Of a DNA stretch of 64,000 nt, positions 24,309 through 33,080 are shown piece after piece. The position numbers and the translations under genes were made by a program. Positions within the stretch are counted from its first letter, which is position 1; each line of letters starts with the position of its first letter. The stretch lies in assembly GCA_016293845.1 (NCBI GenBank), contig JAEDDH010000013.1, forward strand, positions 38,189-102,188, in the 5' to 3' direction. The DNA comes from Bacteroidales bacterium (GTDB lineage: Bacteria; Bacteroidota; Bacteroidia; Bacteroidales; UBA3824). The notes beneath the pieces were generated by a model that was given only the letters and a program-made list of their open reading frames with translations, was not told the DNA's origin and did not search any database.

Positions 24309-25442
24309 ATGAGCAAAACAGCTTTAATAACAGGCATTACTGGTCAAGACGGAGCATACTTGGCTGAGTTCTTACTAAAAAAAGGATATATGGTACACGG
24401 AGTAAAACGCCGCAGTTCGCTTTTCAACACCGACCGTATCGACCATCTTTATCAAGACCCTCACGAAAAAAACCGAATGTTTAAACTTCATTACGGCGAC
24501 CTCACCGACAGCACCAACCTGATACGCATTGTGCAAGAAGTTAAACCCGACGAAATATACAACCTTGCCGCCATGAGCCACGTGGCAGTAAGTTTCGACA
24601 CTCCCGAATACACCGCCAACTCCGACGGTATTGGCACTCTGCGCCTGCTCGAAGCAATCCGCATACTTGGCTTAGAAAACCACACACGCATATACCAAGC
24701 CTCCACATCCGAGCTTTTTGGCAAAGTGCAGACTGTGCCCCAAAACGAGCAAACTCCATTTTATCCCCGTTCGCCATACGCCGCCGCCAAATTATACGCA
24801 TATTGGATAATGGTAAACTACCGCGAGGCTTACAACATATTTGCATCCAACGGAATACTCTTCAACCACGAATCACCCGTCCGCGGCGAAACCTTTGTAA
24901 CACGCAAAATTACCCGCGCCGCTGCCCGCATTGCCCTTGGAATGCAAAAAGAGGTTTTCCTTGGCAACCTGAGCAGCAAACGCGACTGGGGACACGCCAA
25001 AGATTACGTCAAAGCTATGTGGATGATTCTCCAACACTCCAAACCCGACGATTTTGTAATAGCCACAGGCATCACCACCGAAGTGCGCGAATTTGTGCGC
25101 ATGGCATTTGCCGAAACCGGAGTAAATGTAATATTTAAAGGTGTGGGCGTTGACGAAATTGGCATTGTTGACTCTATCAGCGACGACCCCAAATACCGCG
25201 ACATAAAACAGCACGTACACGCAGGCGACATTGTGGTAAGAGTAGACCCGCGATATTTCCGCCCCACCGAAGTTGACCTTTTGATTGGCGACAGCACCAA
25301 AGCCCGCACCCAGCTTGGCTGGCAGCCCGAATACGACCTGCCAAAACTTTGCGCCGAAATGGTTAACACCGACCTCAAACTTATGAAAAAAGACTGCTAC
25401 TTGCACGAAGGCGGATTCAAAACTTTAAATTACTTTGAATAA
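24309..25442 (+). CDS. gmd: GDP-mannose 4,6-dehydratase
   Basis: Converts GDP-mannose to GDP-4-keto-6-deoxymannose, the first step to GDP-L-fucose. 377 residues from the ATG at 24309 (an upstream frame to 24192 covers the promoter). The N-terminal NAD(P) motif is ITGITGQDGAYLAE, followed by GVKRRSSLFNTDRIDHLY. Catalytic residues lie in ASTSELFG and the Tyr-x-x-x-Lys of SPYAAAK. HESPVRGETFVTRK is a small variant of the usual HESPRRGE. Paired with fcl 14 bp downstream. Confidence 0.97.
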   Translation: MSKTALITGITGQDGAYLAEFLLKKGYMVHGVKRRSSLFNTDRIDHLYQDPHEKNRMFKLHYGDLTDSTNLIRIVQEVKPDEIYNLAAMSHVAVSFDTPEYTANSDGIGTLRLLEAIRILGLENHTRIYQASTSELFGKVQTVPQNEQTPFYPRSPYAAAKLYAYWIMVNYREAYNIFASNGILFNHESPVRGETFVTRKITRAAARIALGMQKEVFLGNLSSKRDWGHAKDYVKAMWMILQHSKPDDFVIATGITTEVREFVRMAFAETGVNVIFKGVGVDEIGIVDSISDDPKYRDIKQHVHAGDIVVRVDPRYFRPTEVDLLIGDSTKARTQLGWQPEYDLPKLCAEMVNTDLKLMKKDCYLHEGGFKTLNYFE

Positions 25443-25456
25443 ACTGCTGAATACCA

Positions 25457-26584
25457 ATGAACAAAGATAGCAAAATATATGTAGCCGGCAATCGCGGACT
25501 TGTTGGCAGCGCCATTACAGCCGCATTACGCAAAAAAGGATACAACAATCTTGTGTTTACCCCTCACGCAAAATACGACCTCATCGACACCAAAACCGTT
25601 GAGGCATTTTTTGAAAAAGAGCGACCCGAATATGTGTTTCAATCGGCGGCTCACGTGGGCGGAATTATTGCCAACCTTACTTACCGTGCCGATTTTATCT
25701 ATCAAAACCTTATGATAGAAACCAACATTATCAATTCGGCATACAAATACGGAGCAAAAAAACTGCTCTTCCTCGGTTCAAGCTGCATCTATCCCAAAAA
25801 TCCGCCGCAGCCCATGACTGAAGATGTGCTGCTAACATCCGAACTTGAATACACCAACGAGCCTTACGCCCTTAGCAAGATAGCCGGCATCAAACTCTGC
25901 GAAAGTTACAACCTGCAATACGGCACCAACTTTATATCCGTTATGCCCACCAACCTCTACGGGCCCAACGACAACTATAATCTTGAAACATCGCACGTAT
26001 TGCCCGCGATGATACGCAAGTTTCACCTTGCCAAATGCCTTGAAAACAACGATATGGAAGCGATCAAACGCGACCTCGACCGTCGCCCCATCGAAGGCGT
26101 CAGCGGCTCATCTCCCCTACCCCAACAATTAGAAATCATAAAAAAATACGGAATCTCTGGCACAGGCAAAGATGCCGCAGTAGAACTTTGGGGTGATGGC
26201 TCTCCTCGTAGAGAATTTCTTCATTCTCAAGATCTTGGCCAGGCGTGCGTATTCCTTATGGAAAACGTTGATTTCTCAGATATTCTTCGCAAGCAGTTTA
26301 ATATCAGCGATTTTAGCGTACCTTACACCAAAACCGAAGTTCGCAACACACATATTAATATAGGCACCGGCAAAGACCTCACAATTGCCCAACTTGCATC
26401 GATGGTGCAAAAAACCGTGGGCTTTGGCGGCAAAGTGGTTTGGAACTCAGCAAAACCCAACGGCACACCGCAAAAATTATTAGACGTATCAAAACTTGAA
26501 AAACTCGGCTGGAAATATAGTATTGAACTAAATGACGGCATTGCAACAAGTTACCACAATTATTTAAACGAAGAGGTTAAATAA
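25457..26584 (+). CDS. fcl: GDP-L-fucose synthase
   Basis: Epimerises and reduces the Gmd product to GDP-L-fucose, a donor for capsule, O-antigen and glycoprotein fucosylation. 375 residues, with the internal insertion (about 195-250) typical of Bacteroidota enzymes. Cofactor motif AGNRGLVGSAI; active site with SSCIYPK and the Tyr-x-x-x-Lys of EPYALSK; substrate loop GDGSPRREFLH. Second gene of the gmd-fcl pair. In Bacteroidales fucose is often used for protein O-glycosylation, which may be its use here. Confidence 0.97.
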   Translation: MNKDSKIYVAGNRGLVGSAITAALRKKGYNNLVFTPHAKYDLIDTKTVEAFFEKERPEYVFQSAAHVGGIIANLTYRADFIYQNLMIETNIINSAYKYGAKKLLFLGSSCIYPKNPPQPMTEDVLLTSELEYTNEPYALSKIAGIKLCESYNLQYGTNFISVMPTNLYGPNDNYNLETSHVLPAMIRKFHLAKCLENNDMEAIKRDLDRRPIEGVSGSSPLPQQLEIIKKYGISGTGKDAAVELWGDGSPRREFLHSQDLGQACVFLMENVDFSDILRKQFNISDFSVPYTKTEVRNTHINIGTGKDLTIAQLASMVQKTVGFGGKVVWNSAKPNGTPQKLLDVSKLEKLGWKYSIELNDGIATSYHNYLNEEVK

Positions 26585-26631
26585 TAAAAACGATTTAGCA
26601 TTTTTTAATTTTCGATTAATATTTTTTTAAC

Positions 26632-26639
26632 TAACTTTG
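26632..26639 (+). promoter_or_regulatory. -7 promoter element of M23 peptidase-dxr
   Basis: TAACTTTG, a perfect -7 match 22 bp before the start at 26662. No -33 TTTG visible. Confidence 0.5.
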
Positions 26640-26661
26640 CCGAATAAATACAAGGACACAA

Positions 26662-27513
26662 ATGGCAAAAGAGAAAAAACAACGAGACAGTTATAAAATA
26701 ATACTTTACAACGAAACCACGCTTCACGAAACCACATCGTTTCGTATAAATATGGTAAACCTTGTGGCATACGCTGGCGGGGTGATAATATTGATAGCGA
26801 TACTTACCGCCCTACTTTTTATCTACACTCCGCTTAATTCATTTTTACCAAAGCACGAAGACGAAGAGATGAAGTGGACACTTACTGCCAATGCCAAACG
26901 CATGGACAGTATCAATACAGTATTGCTGCAGCGACAAGAGTATTTTTCTAAGATACACAACATAATGAATGGTCGCAATTTTGACGAAAGTGCCGAAAAC
27001 GAAGACACCACGACAATAGAGCGTCAGCATGCCGACTTTACCAGATCAAAACACGACAGCATTGTGGGCATACTTATTGAAGAAGAAACTCAGCAGACAC
27101 TTGCGCTCATCAACGCCTCGGGAAAAGAAAAATACAAAAGACACAATTTCTTTTTGCCTGTGCACGGCACGCTTACATCTAAATTCAACCCCGAAATCAA
27201 ACACTGGGGAATCGACATTGCCGCCAAAGAAGACGAGCCAATACTTACCACTCTATCGGGCACTGTGATACTTGCCACTTGGACTATCGAAACCGGAAAC
27301 ACAATACAAATTCAGCACGAAGACAACCTTATTTCTATTTACAAGCACAATTCGGTATTGCTGAAAAAAGCTGGCGACAAAGTGGAAGCCGGCGACCCGA
27401 TTGCTATTATTGGAAACTCGGGCGAATTTACTTCCGGCACTCACCTTCACTTTGAAATCTGGCACGACGGTATACCTGTCAACCCCGAAGACTACATAAT
27501 TTTTCCGCAATGA
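26662..27513 (+). CDS. M23 family metallopeptidase (LytM-type)
   Basis: 283 residues. A cytoplasmic Lys-rich N-terminus and one transmembrane helix (about 30-53) are followed by a periplasmic helical region, then a C-terminal LytM domain at about 165-280. Zinc-binding motifs are present: HWGIDI (H-x3-D) and HLHFEIW (H-x-H). The first His is in GTLTSKFNPEIKHWGID, so the domain looks catalytically intact. It probably cuts peptidoglycan cross-links or activates another hydrolase. It overlaps dxr by 4 bp (ATGA), so the two are translationally coupled. Confidence 0.92.
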   Translation: MAKEKKQRDSYKIILYNETTLHETTSFRINMVNLVAYAGGVIILIAILTALLFIYTPLNSFLPKHEDEEMKWTLTANAKRMDSINTVLLQRQEYFSKIHNIMNGRNFDESAENEDTTTIERQHADFTRSKHDSIVGILIEEETQQTLALINASGKEKYKRHNFFLPVHGTLTSKFNPEIKHWGIDIAAKEDEPILTTLSGTVILATWTIETGNTIQIQHEDNLISIYKHNSVLLKKAGDKVEAGDPIAIIGNSGEFTSGTHLHFEIWHDGIPVNPEDYIIFPQ

Positions 27514-28655
27514 AAAGAAGAATAGCTATTTTGGGCTCTACCGGAAGCATAGGTACGCAGACCCTCGATGTTATAGAACGCAATCCTGATAAATTTGAGG
27601 CAGAGATACTTACAGCTGGAACTAATTGGGAACTTTTAGTGCAGCAGGCTATAAAATTTTTGCCAAACGCCGTGGTGATTGCCGACGAATCAAAATATCA
27701 GCAAACCCGCGACGCTCTTAAAGATTATCCTGTAAAAGTGTTTACGGGCAGTAAATCTATTTCGGATGTTGTAGAGTTCGACACCGTGGATATGGTAGTG
27801 GCAGCCATGGTAGGGTATTCGGGATTGATACCCACAGTAAACGCCATTCGTCACAAAAAGCCAATCGCACTTGCCAACAAAGAGACCCTTGTGGCAGCAG
27901 GTAGCATAGTTATCCGCGAGGCAATGGAAAACCACGTGCCCATTCTCCCTGTCGACAGCGAACATTCGGCTATATTTCAATCACTTGTGGGCGAAGGCGA
28001 CAACGAAGTGGAAAAAATTATGCTCACTGCTTCGGGCGGACCATTCCGCGGCAAAAACCACGAGTTTCTTGCCACAGTAAAAAAAGAACAGGCTTTGAAA
28101 CATCCCAACTGGAATATGGGAGCAAAGGTTACCATTGACTCGGCATCATTGATGAACAAAGGATTGGAAACCATTGAGGCAATGCACCTTTTCAACGTGC
28201 CTGTCGACAAGATAGAAGTGCTTGTTCATCCTCAGAGCATAGTACATTCGGGCGTTCAGTTTGTGGACGGTTCGGTAAAATTTCAGCTCGGCGTACCCGA
28301 TATGCGGTTGCCAATACAGTTTGCCATCGGCTATCCCGAAAGGCTCAAAAGCACATTTCCACGTGTTGATTTCTTTTTGCTCAAAAGCCTGACATTTGAA
28401 AAGCCCGACCTCAACGTATTCCGCAATCTTGCCCTCGCCATGGAAGCCGCTCGCCGAGGAGGAAATCTCGCCTGCGCTATGAACGCCGCCAACGAAGTGG
28501 CAGTTAAGCGTTTTCTGCAAGATAAAATCGGTTTCTTAGAGATGTCAACCCTTATCGAAACCACCATGCAGAAGACACCTTTTATTGCCGACCCCACGTT
28601 AGACGACATTATCAAAACTCACGCAGAGGCGGTAAGAATTGCAGAAAGCCTTTAG
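27510..28655 (+). CDS. dxr: 1-deoxy-D-xylulose 5-phosphate reductoisomerase
   Basis: Second enzyme of the MEP isoprenoid pathway. 381 residues. NADPH motif ILGSTGSIGTQTLDVI; metal and substrate-binding VDSEHSAIFQ; flexible loop TASGGPFRG; and TIDSASLMNKGLE. It ends exactly one base before the convergent methyltransferase gene. ispD, the next enzyme but one, is at 54942 in the same window. No RseP-type protease follows it, unlike in many bacteria. Confidence 0.97.
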   Translation: MKRRIAILGSTGSIGTQTLDVIERNPDKFEAEILTAGTNWELLVQQAIKFLPNAVVIADESKYQQTRDALKDYPVKVFTGSKSISDVVEFDTVDMVVAAMVGYSGLIPTVNAIRHKKPIALANKETLVAAGSIVIREAMENHVPILPVDSEHSAIFQSLVGEGDNEVEKIMLTASGGPFRGKNHEFLATVKKEQALKHPNWNMGAKVTIDSASLMNKGLETIEAMHLFNVPVDKIEVLVHPQSIVHSGVQFVDGSVKFQLGVPDMRLPIQFAIGYPERLKSTFPRVDFFLLKSLTFEKPDLNVFRNLALAMEAARRGGNLACAMNAANEVAVKRFLQDKIGFLEMSTLIETTMQKTPFIADPTLDDIIKTHAEAVRIAESL

Positions 28656-29825
28656 CTATTCATGTTGCGGGCCTTGGTGTTTGGATTTTCTACTTCCACT
28701 ATAAAGTTCAAAACACTCTAACTTACATTCGATCGCACCATTGTATAGTTTTACCTTACGCGAAGGATGAAGACCGAGAGTTTTTAGTGCGCCAAGGTTT
28801 CCGCTCAAAATCCACGCTTTGCAGTCGGTGTACGAAGCTTTGAGGCGATTGCCAATGTTTTTGTAAAAATCCACCATTTCGGCAGCATCTTCGAGACGTT
28901 CACCGTAAGGAGGATTCATTATTACAAATATATTGCGGAATTGCGCCTCGTTTTTAAAGAAATCCATGCGGTCAAAGTCGATAAAATCTTCCACTCCGGC
29001 CTTGTCGGCATTGCGCGAAGCAGCGTCAAGAGCAGCCGGGTCGATATCGTAACCAATAATACGCACATCAGAATTGCGCTTGATAGCACTCTTAGCCTCT
29101 TTTTTAAGAGCCGACCAAATATCGTGGTTGTAATTGTTCCATTTTTCAAAAGCAAAACTGCGGAAAAGACCCGGAGCAATGTTTCCTGCCATTAGGCAGG
29201 CCTCAATAGTGAAAGTACCCGAACCGCACATAGGGTCGAGAAGAGTTTGCCGAGCATCCCAACCTGCAATTTTGAGAATACCAGCCGCCATCACCTCGTT
29301 GAGCGGGGCAAAAGTCTGGCGAGCCTTATACCCGCGTCGGCTCATTGGCACACCTGTGCTATCGAGCGAAACGATACATTCACTGTTGAAGATATGAAGG
29401 TTGAACCTAATGTCGGGATATTCGGTATCCACATCGGGACGTTTGCCACGGCGGTCGCGAAAATAGTCGCAAATGGCATCTTTCATTTTTAGAGATGCGT
29501 ATTTACTGTGAGTAAACACAGTTCCGCTGGCAACAGGGTCGATAGCAAAAGTCTGATTTACAGTAAAATATTTTTCCCAATCAATTTTGTAGATATTATT
29601 ATAAAGAGCGCGTTCGTCGTTGGCTTTAAACTTGGCAACAGGCACAAGCACCTTGAGAGCAGTTCTAAGCCAAAGATTGCATTTATAAAGTAGTTCATCG
29701 TCGCCACTAAACATCACGGCACGGTTAAGCACCGAAATATTTTTAGCGCCAAGGGCTTCAAGTTCGTCTTTAAGCACATTTTCCAGTCCGAAAAATGTAG
29801 TAGCAGTAATATCAAAAAGTTCCAT
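28656..29825 (-). CDS. THUMP-domain RNA methyltransferase (RlmL N-terminal / YpsC-like)
   Basis: 389 residues. An N-terminal THUMP RNA-binding domain at about 40-155 is followed by a class I SAM-dependent domain with LLDPMCGSGTFTIEA (motif I) and the catalytic IMNPPYGERL (NPPY) typical of N2-guanine or N6-adenine RNA methylation. The expected target is 23S rRNA G2445, as for RlmL. It lacks the second methyltransferase half (RlmK) of the enterobacterial fusion. It follows a lipoprotein gene by 6 bp on the same strand. Confidence 0.9.
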   Translation of the reverse strand: MELFDITATTFFGLENVLKDELEALGAKNISVLNRAVMFSGDDELLYKCNLWLRTALKVLVPVAKFKANDERALYNNIYKIDWEKYFTVNQTFAIDPVASGTVFTHSKYASLKMKDAICDYFRDRRGKRPDVDTEYPDIRFNLHIFNSECIVSLDSTGVPMSRRGYKARQTFAPLNEVMAAGILKIAGWDARQTLLDPMCGSGTFTIEACLMAGNIAPGLFRSFAFEKWNNYNHDIWSALKKEAKSAIKRNSDVRIIGYDIDPAALDAASRNADKAGVEDFIDFDRMDFFKNEAQFRNIFVIMNPPYGERLEDAAEMVDFYKNIGNRLKASYTDCKAWILSGNLGALKTLGLHPSRKVKLYNGAIECKLECFELYSGSRKSKHQGPQHE

Positions 29826-29831
29826 TATATT

Positions 29832-30278
29832 TTAGTCTAAATAATAAGATTCGTTAACAACGTGGATTTTACCGCCCTCTTTGCGCACCCGATATTTTTT
29901 CAGAGGGTATTTTGAAGATCCGCTATGCACAGCACCTTGCAACAATACGTTATATTGCGAATTGCAGTTTGCTACGGTATCGGTATGGTAAAGGCAGTGA
30001 GTTTTTTCGTTGTAAATCAACGAAGTATGTTTGAGACTGGCAGGGCAGGCCCGATCGTAGGCGTAATATGTGGAGCAATCAAAATTATACAAGAAAATAC
30101 CATTGTATCCACCTGTTACATAACACCATCCGCCTGGATTTTGAAGTGCGGCAAAACTAGCATCCTCTAAGTAGACATAAAAATCCACACCCACTTCGGG
30201 CACAGGACTCTCGCAGTGTTCGCACCCCGAGAGAATAATCCCAAAAAATAAGGCCATATATAACAATTTAGTTTTCAC
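29832..30278 (-). CDS. Putative lipoprotein with Rieske-like fold, cluster ligands not conserved
   Basis: 148 residues. Signal peptide with the lipobox LSGC (Cys at about residue 19). The mature part resembles small Bacteroidota lipoproteins of the Rieske-like beta fold: GGYNGIFLYN, then YYAYDRACP, and the ending QGAVHSGSSKYPLKKYRV. True Rieske proteins bind 2Fe-2S through C-x-H and C-x2-H pairs; here I see no such pairs (CLYHTD and CNSQYN are the nearest), so metal binding is doubtful. Function unknown. Confidence 0.6.
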   Translation of the reverse strand: MKTKLLYMALFFGIILSGCEHCESPVPEVGVDFYVYLEDASFAALQNPGGWCYVTGGYNGIFLYNFDCSTYYAYDRACPASLKHTSLIYNEKTHCLYHTDTVANCNSQYNVLLQGAVHSGSSKYPLKKYRVRKEGGKIHVVNESYYLD

Positions 30279-30294
30279 AGCGTTTTATTTATTG

Positions 30295-30302
30295 TAATTT
30301 TG
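30295..30302 (+). promoter_or_regulatory. -7 element of Lys-rich protein gene
   Basis: TAATTTTG, 28 bp before 30330. It lies 3 bp from the oppositely directed element at 30306-30313. Confidence 0.5.
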
Positions 30303-30305
30303 CTG

Positions 30306-30313
30306 CAAAATTA
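30306..30313 (-). promoter_or_regulatory. -7 element of lipoprotein-methyltransferase unit
   Basis: Minus strand TAATTTTG, 28 bp before the start at 30278. Predicted start sites of the two divergent promoters cross over each other. Confidence 0.5.
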
Positions 30314-30329
30314 TTAAATAAAATCACAG

Positions 30330-31457
30330 ATGAATAGGTTGTACATAAAAACTCTCATATTATCCATCATAATCTTATTATCAACGCTCACAATAGCCTC
30401 GGGACAAGATTATGGAAAATTTATGCCCTCATCGGACGTGGCACCACAAGGCAACCAATATTCCAAAGACGGTTTTTTGATAGAAAAAGGATTGTCGAAC
30501 AAAAAGAAAAAACGCCTCAGCAAAAAATACAAAAAGAAAAAAGCCAAATTTGAAAAAAAGAAGAAGAAAAAAGACGAAAAAGCAGCCAAAAAAGCTGAAG
30601 AAAAAGCAATTAAGGATGCCATGAAAGCCGAAGACGAGCTTGACGGAAACGGCGAGAAAAAACTTTCAAAAAAAGAGCAAAAAGCCCTTAAAAAGAAAGA
30701 AGAATCCGAAGGCGAAGAAGAAGACAAAAAAGCCGCCAAAGCAAAAGCCAAGGAAGAAAAGGCAAAAGCAAAAGCCGAAAAAAATAAAGCTAAAAAAGGA
30801 GGCGACGTTGTCAGCGACGAAAACGAAGAACAAGATCTTGATTCGGATTTTCGTAGCGAAGAAGAGTTTGTAAACGAAGGCGAAAGTCTTGAATTTGAAA
30901 ACGAAGAACGCAAGCCCCGAGCCATTACAGAAGAAGAAGAGCCCGAAGAGTCAGACAAAAAAGCCGCGAAAAAAGAAGCTAAGGAAATAGCCAAAGAAAA
31001 GAAAAAGAGCAAAAAAGACCTCACACCCGAAGAACTCGAAAAACAAAAGAAAATAAAGAAAGCCACCAAAGAGTTCAAGAAAAATTCGGGCGACGGGCAT
31101 CTCGACCACGAAAAGATAGCCAAAAAGCGTGAAAAAGAGGCACAAAAAGAGCAGAAAGAAAGAGCAAATAAAGAAGAAGAACTTAAACTGTATGCCAAAG
31201 TAGCCAAAGGCGAGGCTCTCAACGGAAAAGAAAAGAAAGACCTCAAAAAGGCAAAAAAAGCATACGACCGCAAACAGAAAAAAGATCGCATTGCCGAAGC
31301 AAAGCACTACAAAAAAGCTAAAAAGGCGCTTTTAGAAATTCAGGACAACAAAACCATGAAACAAATGAAGAAGCACCACAAAGAAACCGACAAAAGAATG
31401 AAAGACAAATACAAGAATAAAAAGAAACGCAACATATTCAAAAACATTTTTAAATAA
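30330..31457 (+). CDS. Exported, extremely Lys/Glu/Ala-rich coiled-coil protein
   Basis: 375 residues. A signal peptide (hydrophobic core LILSIIILLSTLTIA, cut after about GQ) and a short normal stretch to about residue 50 are followed by a body made almost wholly of Lys, Glu, Ala and Asp in long charged helices (for example KKKRLSKKYKKKKAKFEKKK). An acidic island lies at about 160-205, and the protein ends KKKKRNIFKNIFK. No enzyme domain. It could bind nucleic acid, acidic polysaccharide or another envelope surface. Base composition is strongly A-biased on the coding strand. Confidence 0.75.
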   Translation: MNRLYIKTLILSIIILLSTLTIASGQDYGKFMPSSDVAPQGNQYSKDGFLIEKGLSNKKKKRLSKKYKKKKAKFEKKKKKKDEKAAKKAEEKAIKDAMKAEDELDGNGEKKLSKKEQKALKKKEESEGEEEDKKAAKAKAKEEKAKAKAEKNKAKKGGDVVSDENEEQDLDSDFRSEEEFVNEGESLEFENEERKPRAITEEEEPEESDKKAAKKEAKEIAKEKKKSKKDLTPEELEKQKKIKKATKEFKKNSGDGHLDHEKIAKKREKEAQKEQKERANKEEELKLYAKVAKGEALNGKEKKDLKKAKKAYDRKQKKDRIAEAKHYKKAKKALLEIQDNKTMKQMKKHHKETDKRMKDKYKNKKKRNIFKNIFK

Positions 31458-31465
31458 TACTCAAA

Positions 31466-31834
31466 ATGAACGGATCAGCATTCGCCAGCATTATGATTCT
31501 CATAATTGCGGCATTTATTGGAGGTATGGTATTCATACTCAAGAAAAACAAATCAGACGAAGAAGAAGAACGTCCGATAGAAAAGCAAGACCTCAACGAT
31601 TTTACCAACACAATCGATTCAATATCGCTCGAACGCGGTATGACCTTTGAAGAAAAAAAACGTCGCGCCGAAGAAAAAGCCGCCGAAGAAAAACGCTTGC
31701 AGGAGATTAAATTTAAGAGCGACAACCCTATCAAAGAGATTCAGGCACGCAACCACATGCGCAAATCGCCCGCCGACGAATATTTTGAGCGCATGAAACT
31801 TGCCGCTGCCGAGGTAATCAAACCTAAAAAATAA
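31466..31834 (+). CDS. Small single-pass membrane protein, unknown
   Basis: 122 residues. An N-terminal transmembrane helix (about 6-26, ASIMILIIAAFIGGMVFIL) is followed by a charged helical cytoplasmic tail rich in Glu and Lys (EEKKRRAEEKAAEEKR). It lies 8 bp downstream of the Lys-rich exported protein and is almost certainly in the same transcript, so the two may act on the same structure. No family recognised. Confidence 0.7.
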   Translation: MNGSAFASIMILIIAAFIGGMVFILKKNKSDEEEERPIEKQDLNDFTNTIDSISLERGMTFEEKKRRAEEKAAEEKRLQEIKFKSDNPIKEIQARNHMRKSPADEYFERMKLAAAEVIKPKK

Positions 31835-31847
31835 CTAATATTGGGGG

Positions 31848-31877
31848 TTTGATTATTATGTATTATTTGTAACTTTG
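31848..31877 (+). promoter_or_regulatory. Promoter of rbfA
   Basis: TTTG (31848-31851), 18-nt spacer, TAACTTTG (31870-31877); the rbfA start codon is 23 bp further on. Confidence 0.68.
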
Positions 31878-31900
31878 CAGAGTTTTATAAACATTATTAG

Positions 31901-32257
31901 ATGGACGCTACACGACAAAACAAAATAAGCCGCTTGGTACAAAAAGAGGCGGCTTCGTATTTTCTCACTCATCAGGGTGAGTATCCGGGAGCTATTATTT
32001 CTGTTACCGAAGTGCGCGTTACGCCCGATTTAGACGAGGCACGCATCTTCATTAGCATTTTCCCAACCAACTTACGCACAAAGGTTTTTGCCAAAATTAC
32101 TGCAGACATTAAGCAGATAAGGTTTGAACTTGCTGCCAAAATGCGATACCAATTGCGACGCATTCCAAACCTATTGTTTATGCCCGACGAAAGTCTCGAC
32201 TACGCCGAGCGTATCGAACAACTGCTCAACAAAGACAAAAACCTTAACGCCGACTAA
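31901..32257 (+). CDS. rbfA: Ribosome-binding factor A
   Basis: Assists maturation of the 16S rRNA 5' end and late 30S assembly. 118 residues, usual length. KH-type fold with the signature VTEVRVTPDLDEARIFISI and the C-terminal RYQLRRIPNLLFMPDESLDYAERI. First gene of rbfA - methyltransferase - permease, with gaps of 3 and 7 bp, so co-transcribed. The rbfA-lolE neighbourhood is common in Bacteroidota. Confidence 0.95.
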   Translation: MDATRQNKISRLVQKEAASYFLTHQGEYPGAIISVTEVRVTPDLDEARIFISIFPTNLRTKVFAKITADIKQIRFELAAKMRYQLRRIPNLLFMPDESLDYAERIEQLLNKDKNLNAD

Positions 32258-32260
32258 ACA

Positions 32261-33073
32261 ATGAAATACGACCCCGTAAAACGATCGCTCGGAAATGTAT
32301 TTAACAAAACTCCGTGGCTACGCAAAGTGTTTTACAAACTTCTTGATATTCTATTGCTTAGAGCTTGGTATATAAAGCGCGAAATTAAGAAAATATATTC
32401 TAAACAACGCAGCGGCGAGGTGGCAGTTTTGGATGCCGGTTCGGGATTTGGTCAATACAGTTTTTTTGTTTCATCGTATCTCCGTAAGGCTCAAGTGCTT
32501 GGAGTAGACGTTAAAGAAGAGCAAATAGAAGACTGCAATTCGTTTTTTACCAAAATAAAACGCAACGACCGTGTAAAATTTCAATATGCCGACCTAACCA
32601 AGTTTGCCGATCCCGACAAATACAACCTTGTGCTTTCGGTAGACGTGATGGAACATATTTTAGAAGATGAGCTCGTATTCAAAAACCTCTTCACAAGTAT
32701 GAAAAAAGGCGGAGTTTTATTAATCTCCACCCCGTCAGACCAAGGCGGAAGCGATGTACACGACGAAGACGAACACTCTTTTATCGATGAGCATGTGCGC
32801 GAGGGATACAACATCGACGATATTGAGCAAAAACTTATCCGAGCAGGTTTCTCTAAGGTAGAAAAACGTTATTCGTATGGCACACCCGGGAGCATCGCTT
32901 GGCGGTTGAGCATGAAATGGCCTATCTTGATGGTAAATTTTAGCAAACTGATGTTCTTACTGTTGATACCATATTATATAATAGTGTTTCCATGGGCATT
33001 TTTGTTAGATTGGATCGACACCATTACCGAACATCGCACCGGCACTGGACTTATTGTAAAAGCCACTAAATAA
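32261..33073 (+). CDS. Class I SAM-dependent methyltransferase with C-terminal membrane segment
   Basis: 270 residues. SAM-binding motif I VLDAGSGFGQYSFF at about 52-65, then GVDVKEEQIEDC and the post-motif NLVLSVDVMEHI. The last 60 residues contain a hydrophobic stretch (MVNFSKLMFLLLIPYYIIVF) that may tie it to the membrane. Such enzymes often modify lipids, quinones or sugars; the substrate is not evident. It sits between rbfA and an ABC permease in a tight operon. Confidence 0.82.
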   Translation: MKYDPVKRSLGNVFNKTPWLRKVFYKLLDILLLRAWYIKREIKKIYSKQRSGEVAVLDAGSGFGQYSFFVSSYLRKAQVLGVDVKEEQIEDCNSFFTKIKRNDRVKFQYADLTKFADPDKYNLVLSVDVMEHILEDELVFKNLFTSMKKGGVLLISTPSDQGGSDVHDEDEHSFIDEHVREGYNIDDIEQKLIRAGFSKVEKRYSYGTPGSIAWRLSMKWPILMVNFSKLMFLLLIPYYIIVFPWAFLLDWIDTITEHRTGTGLIVKATK

Positions 33074-33080
33074 ATCAATT

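Noticed and set aside
30410..31291. Long Ser/Phe-rich minus-strand reading frame opposite the Lys-rich protein
   Set aside because: It is the mirror of AAA/GAA-rich codons; the plus strand has a signal peptide, promoter and normal start.
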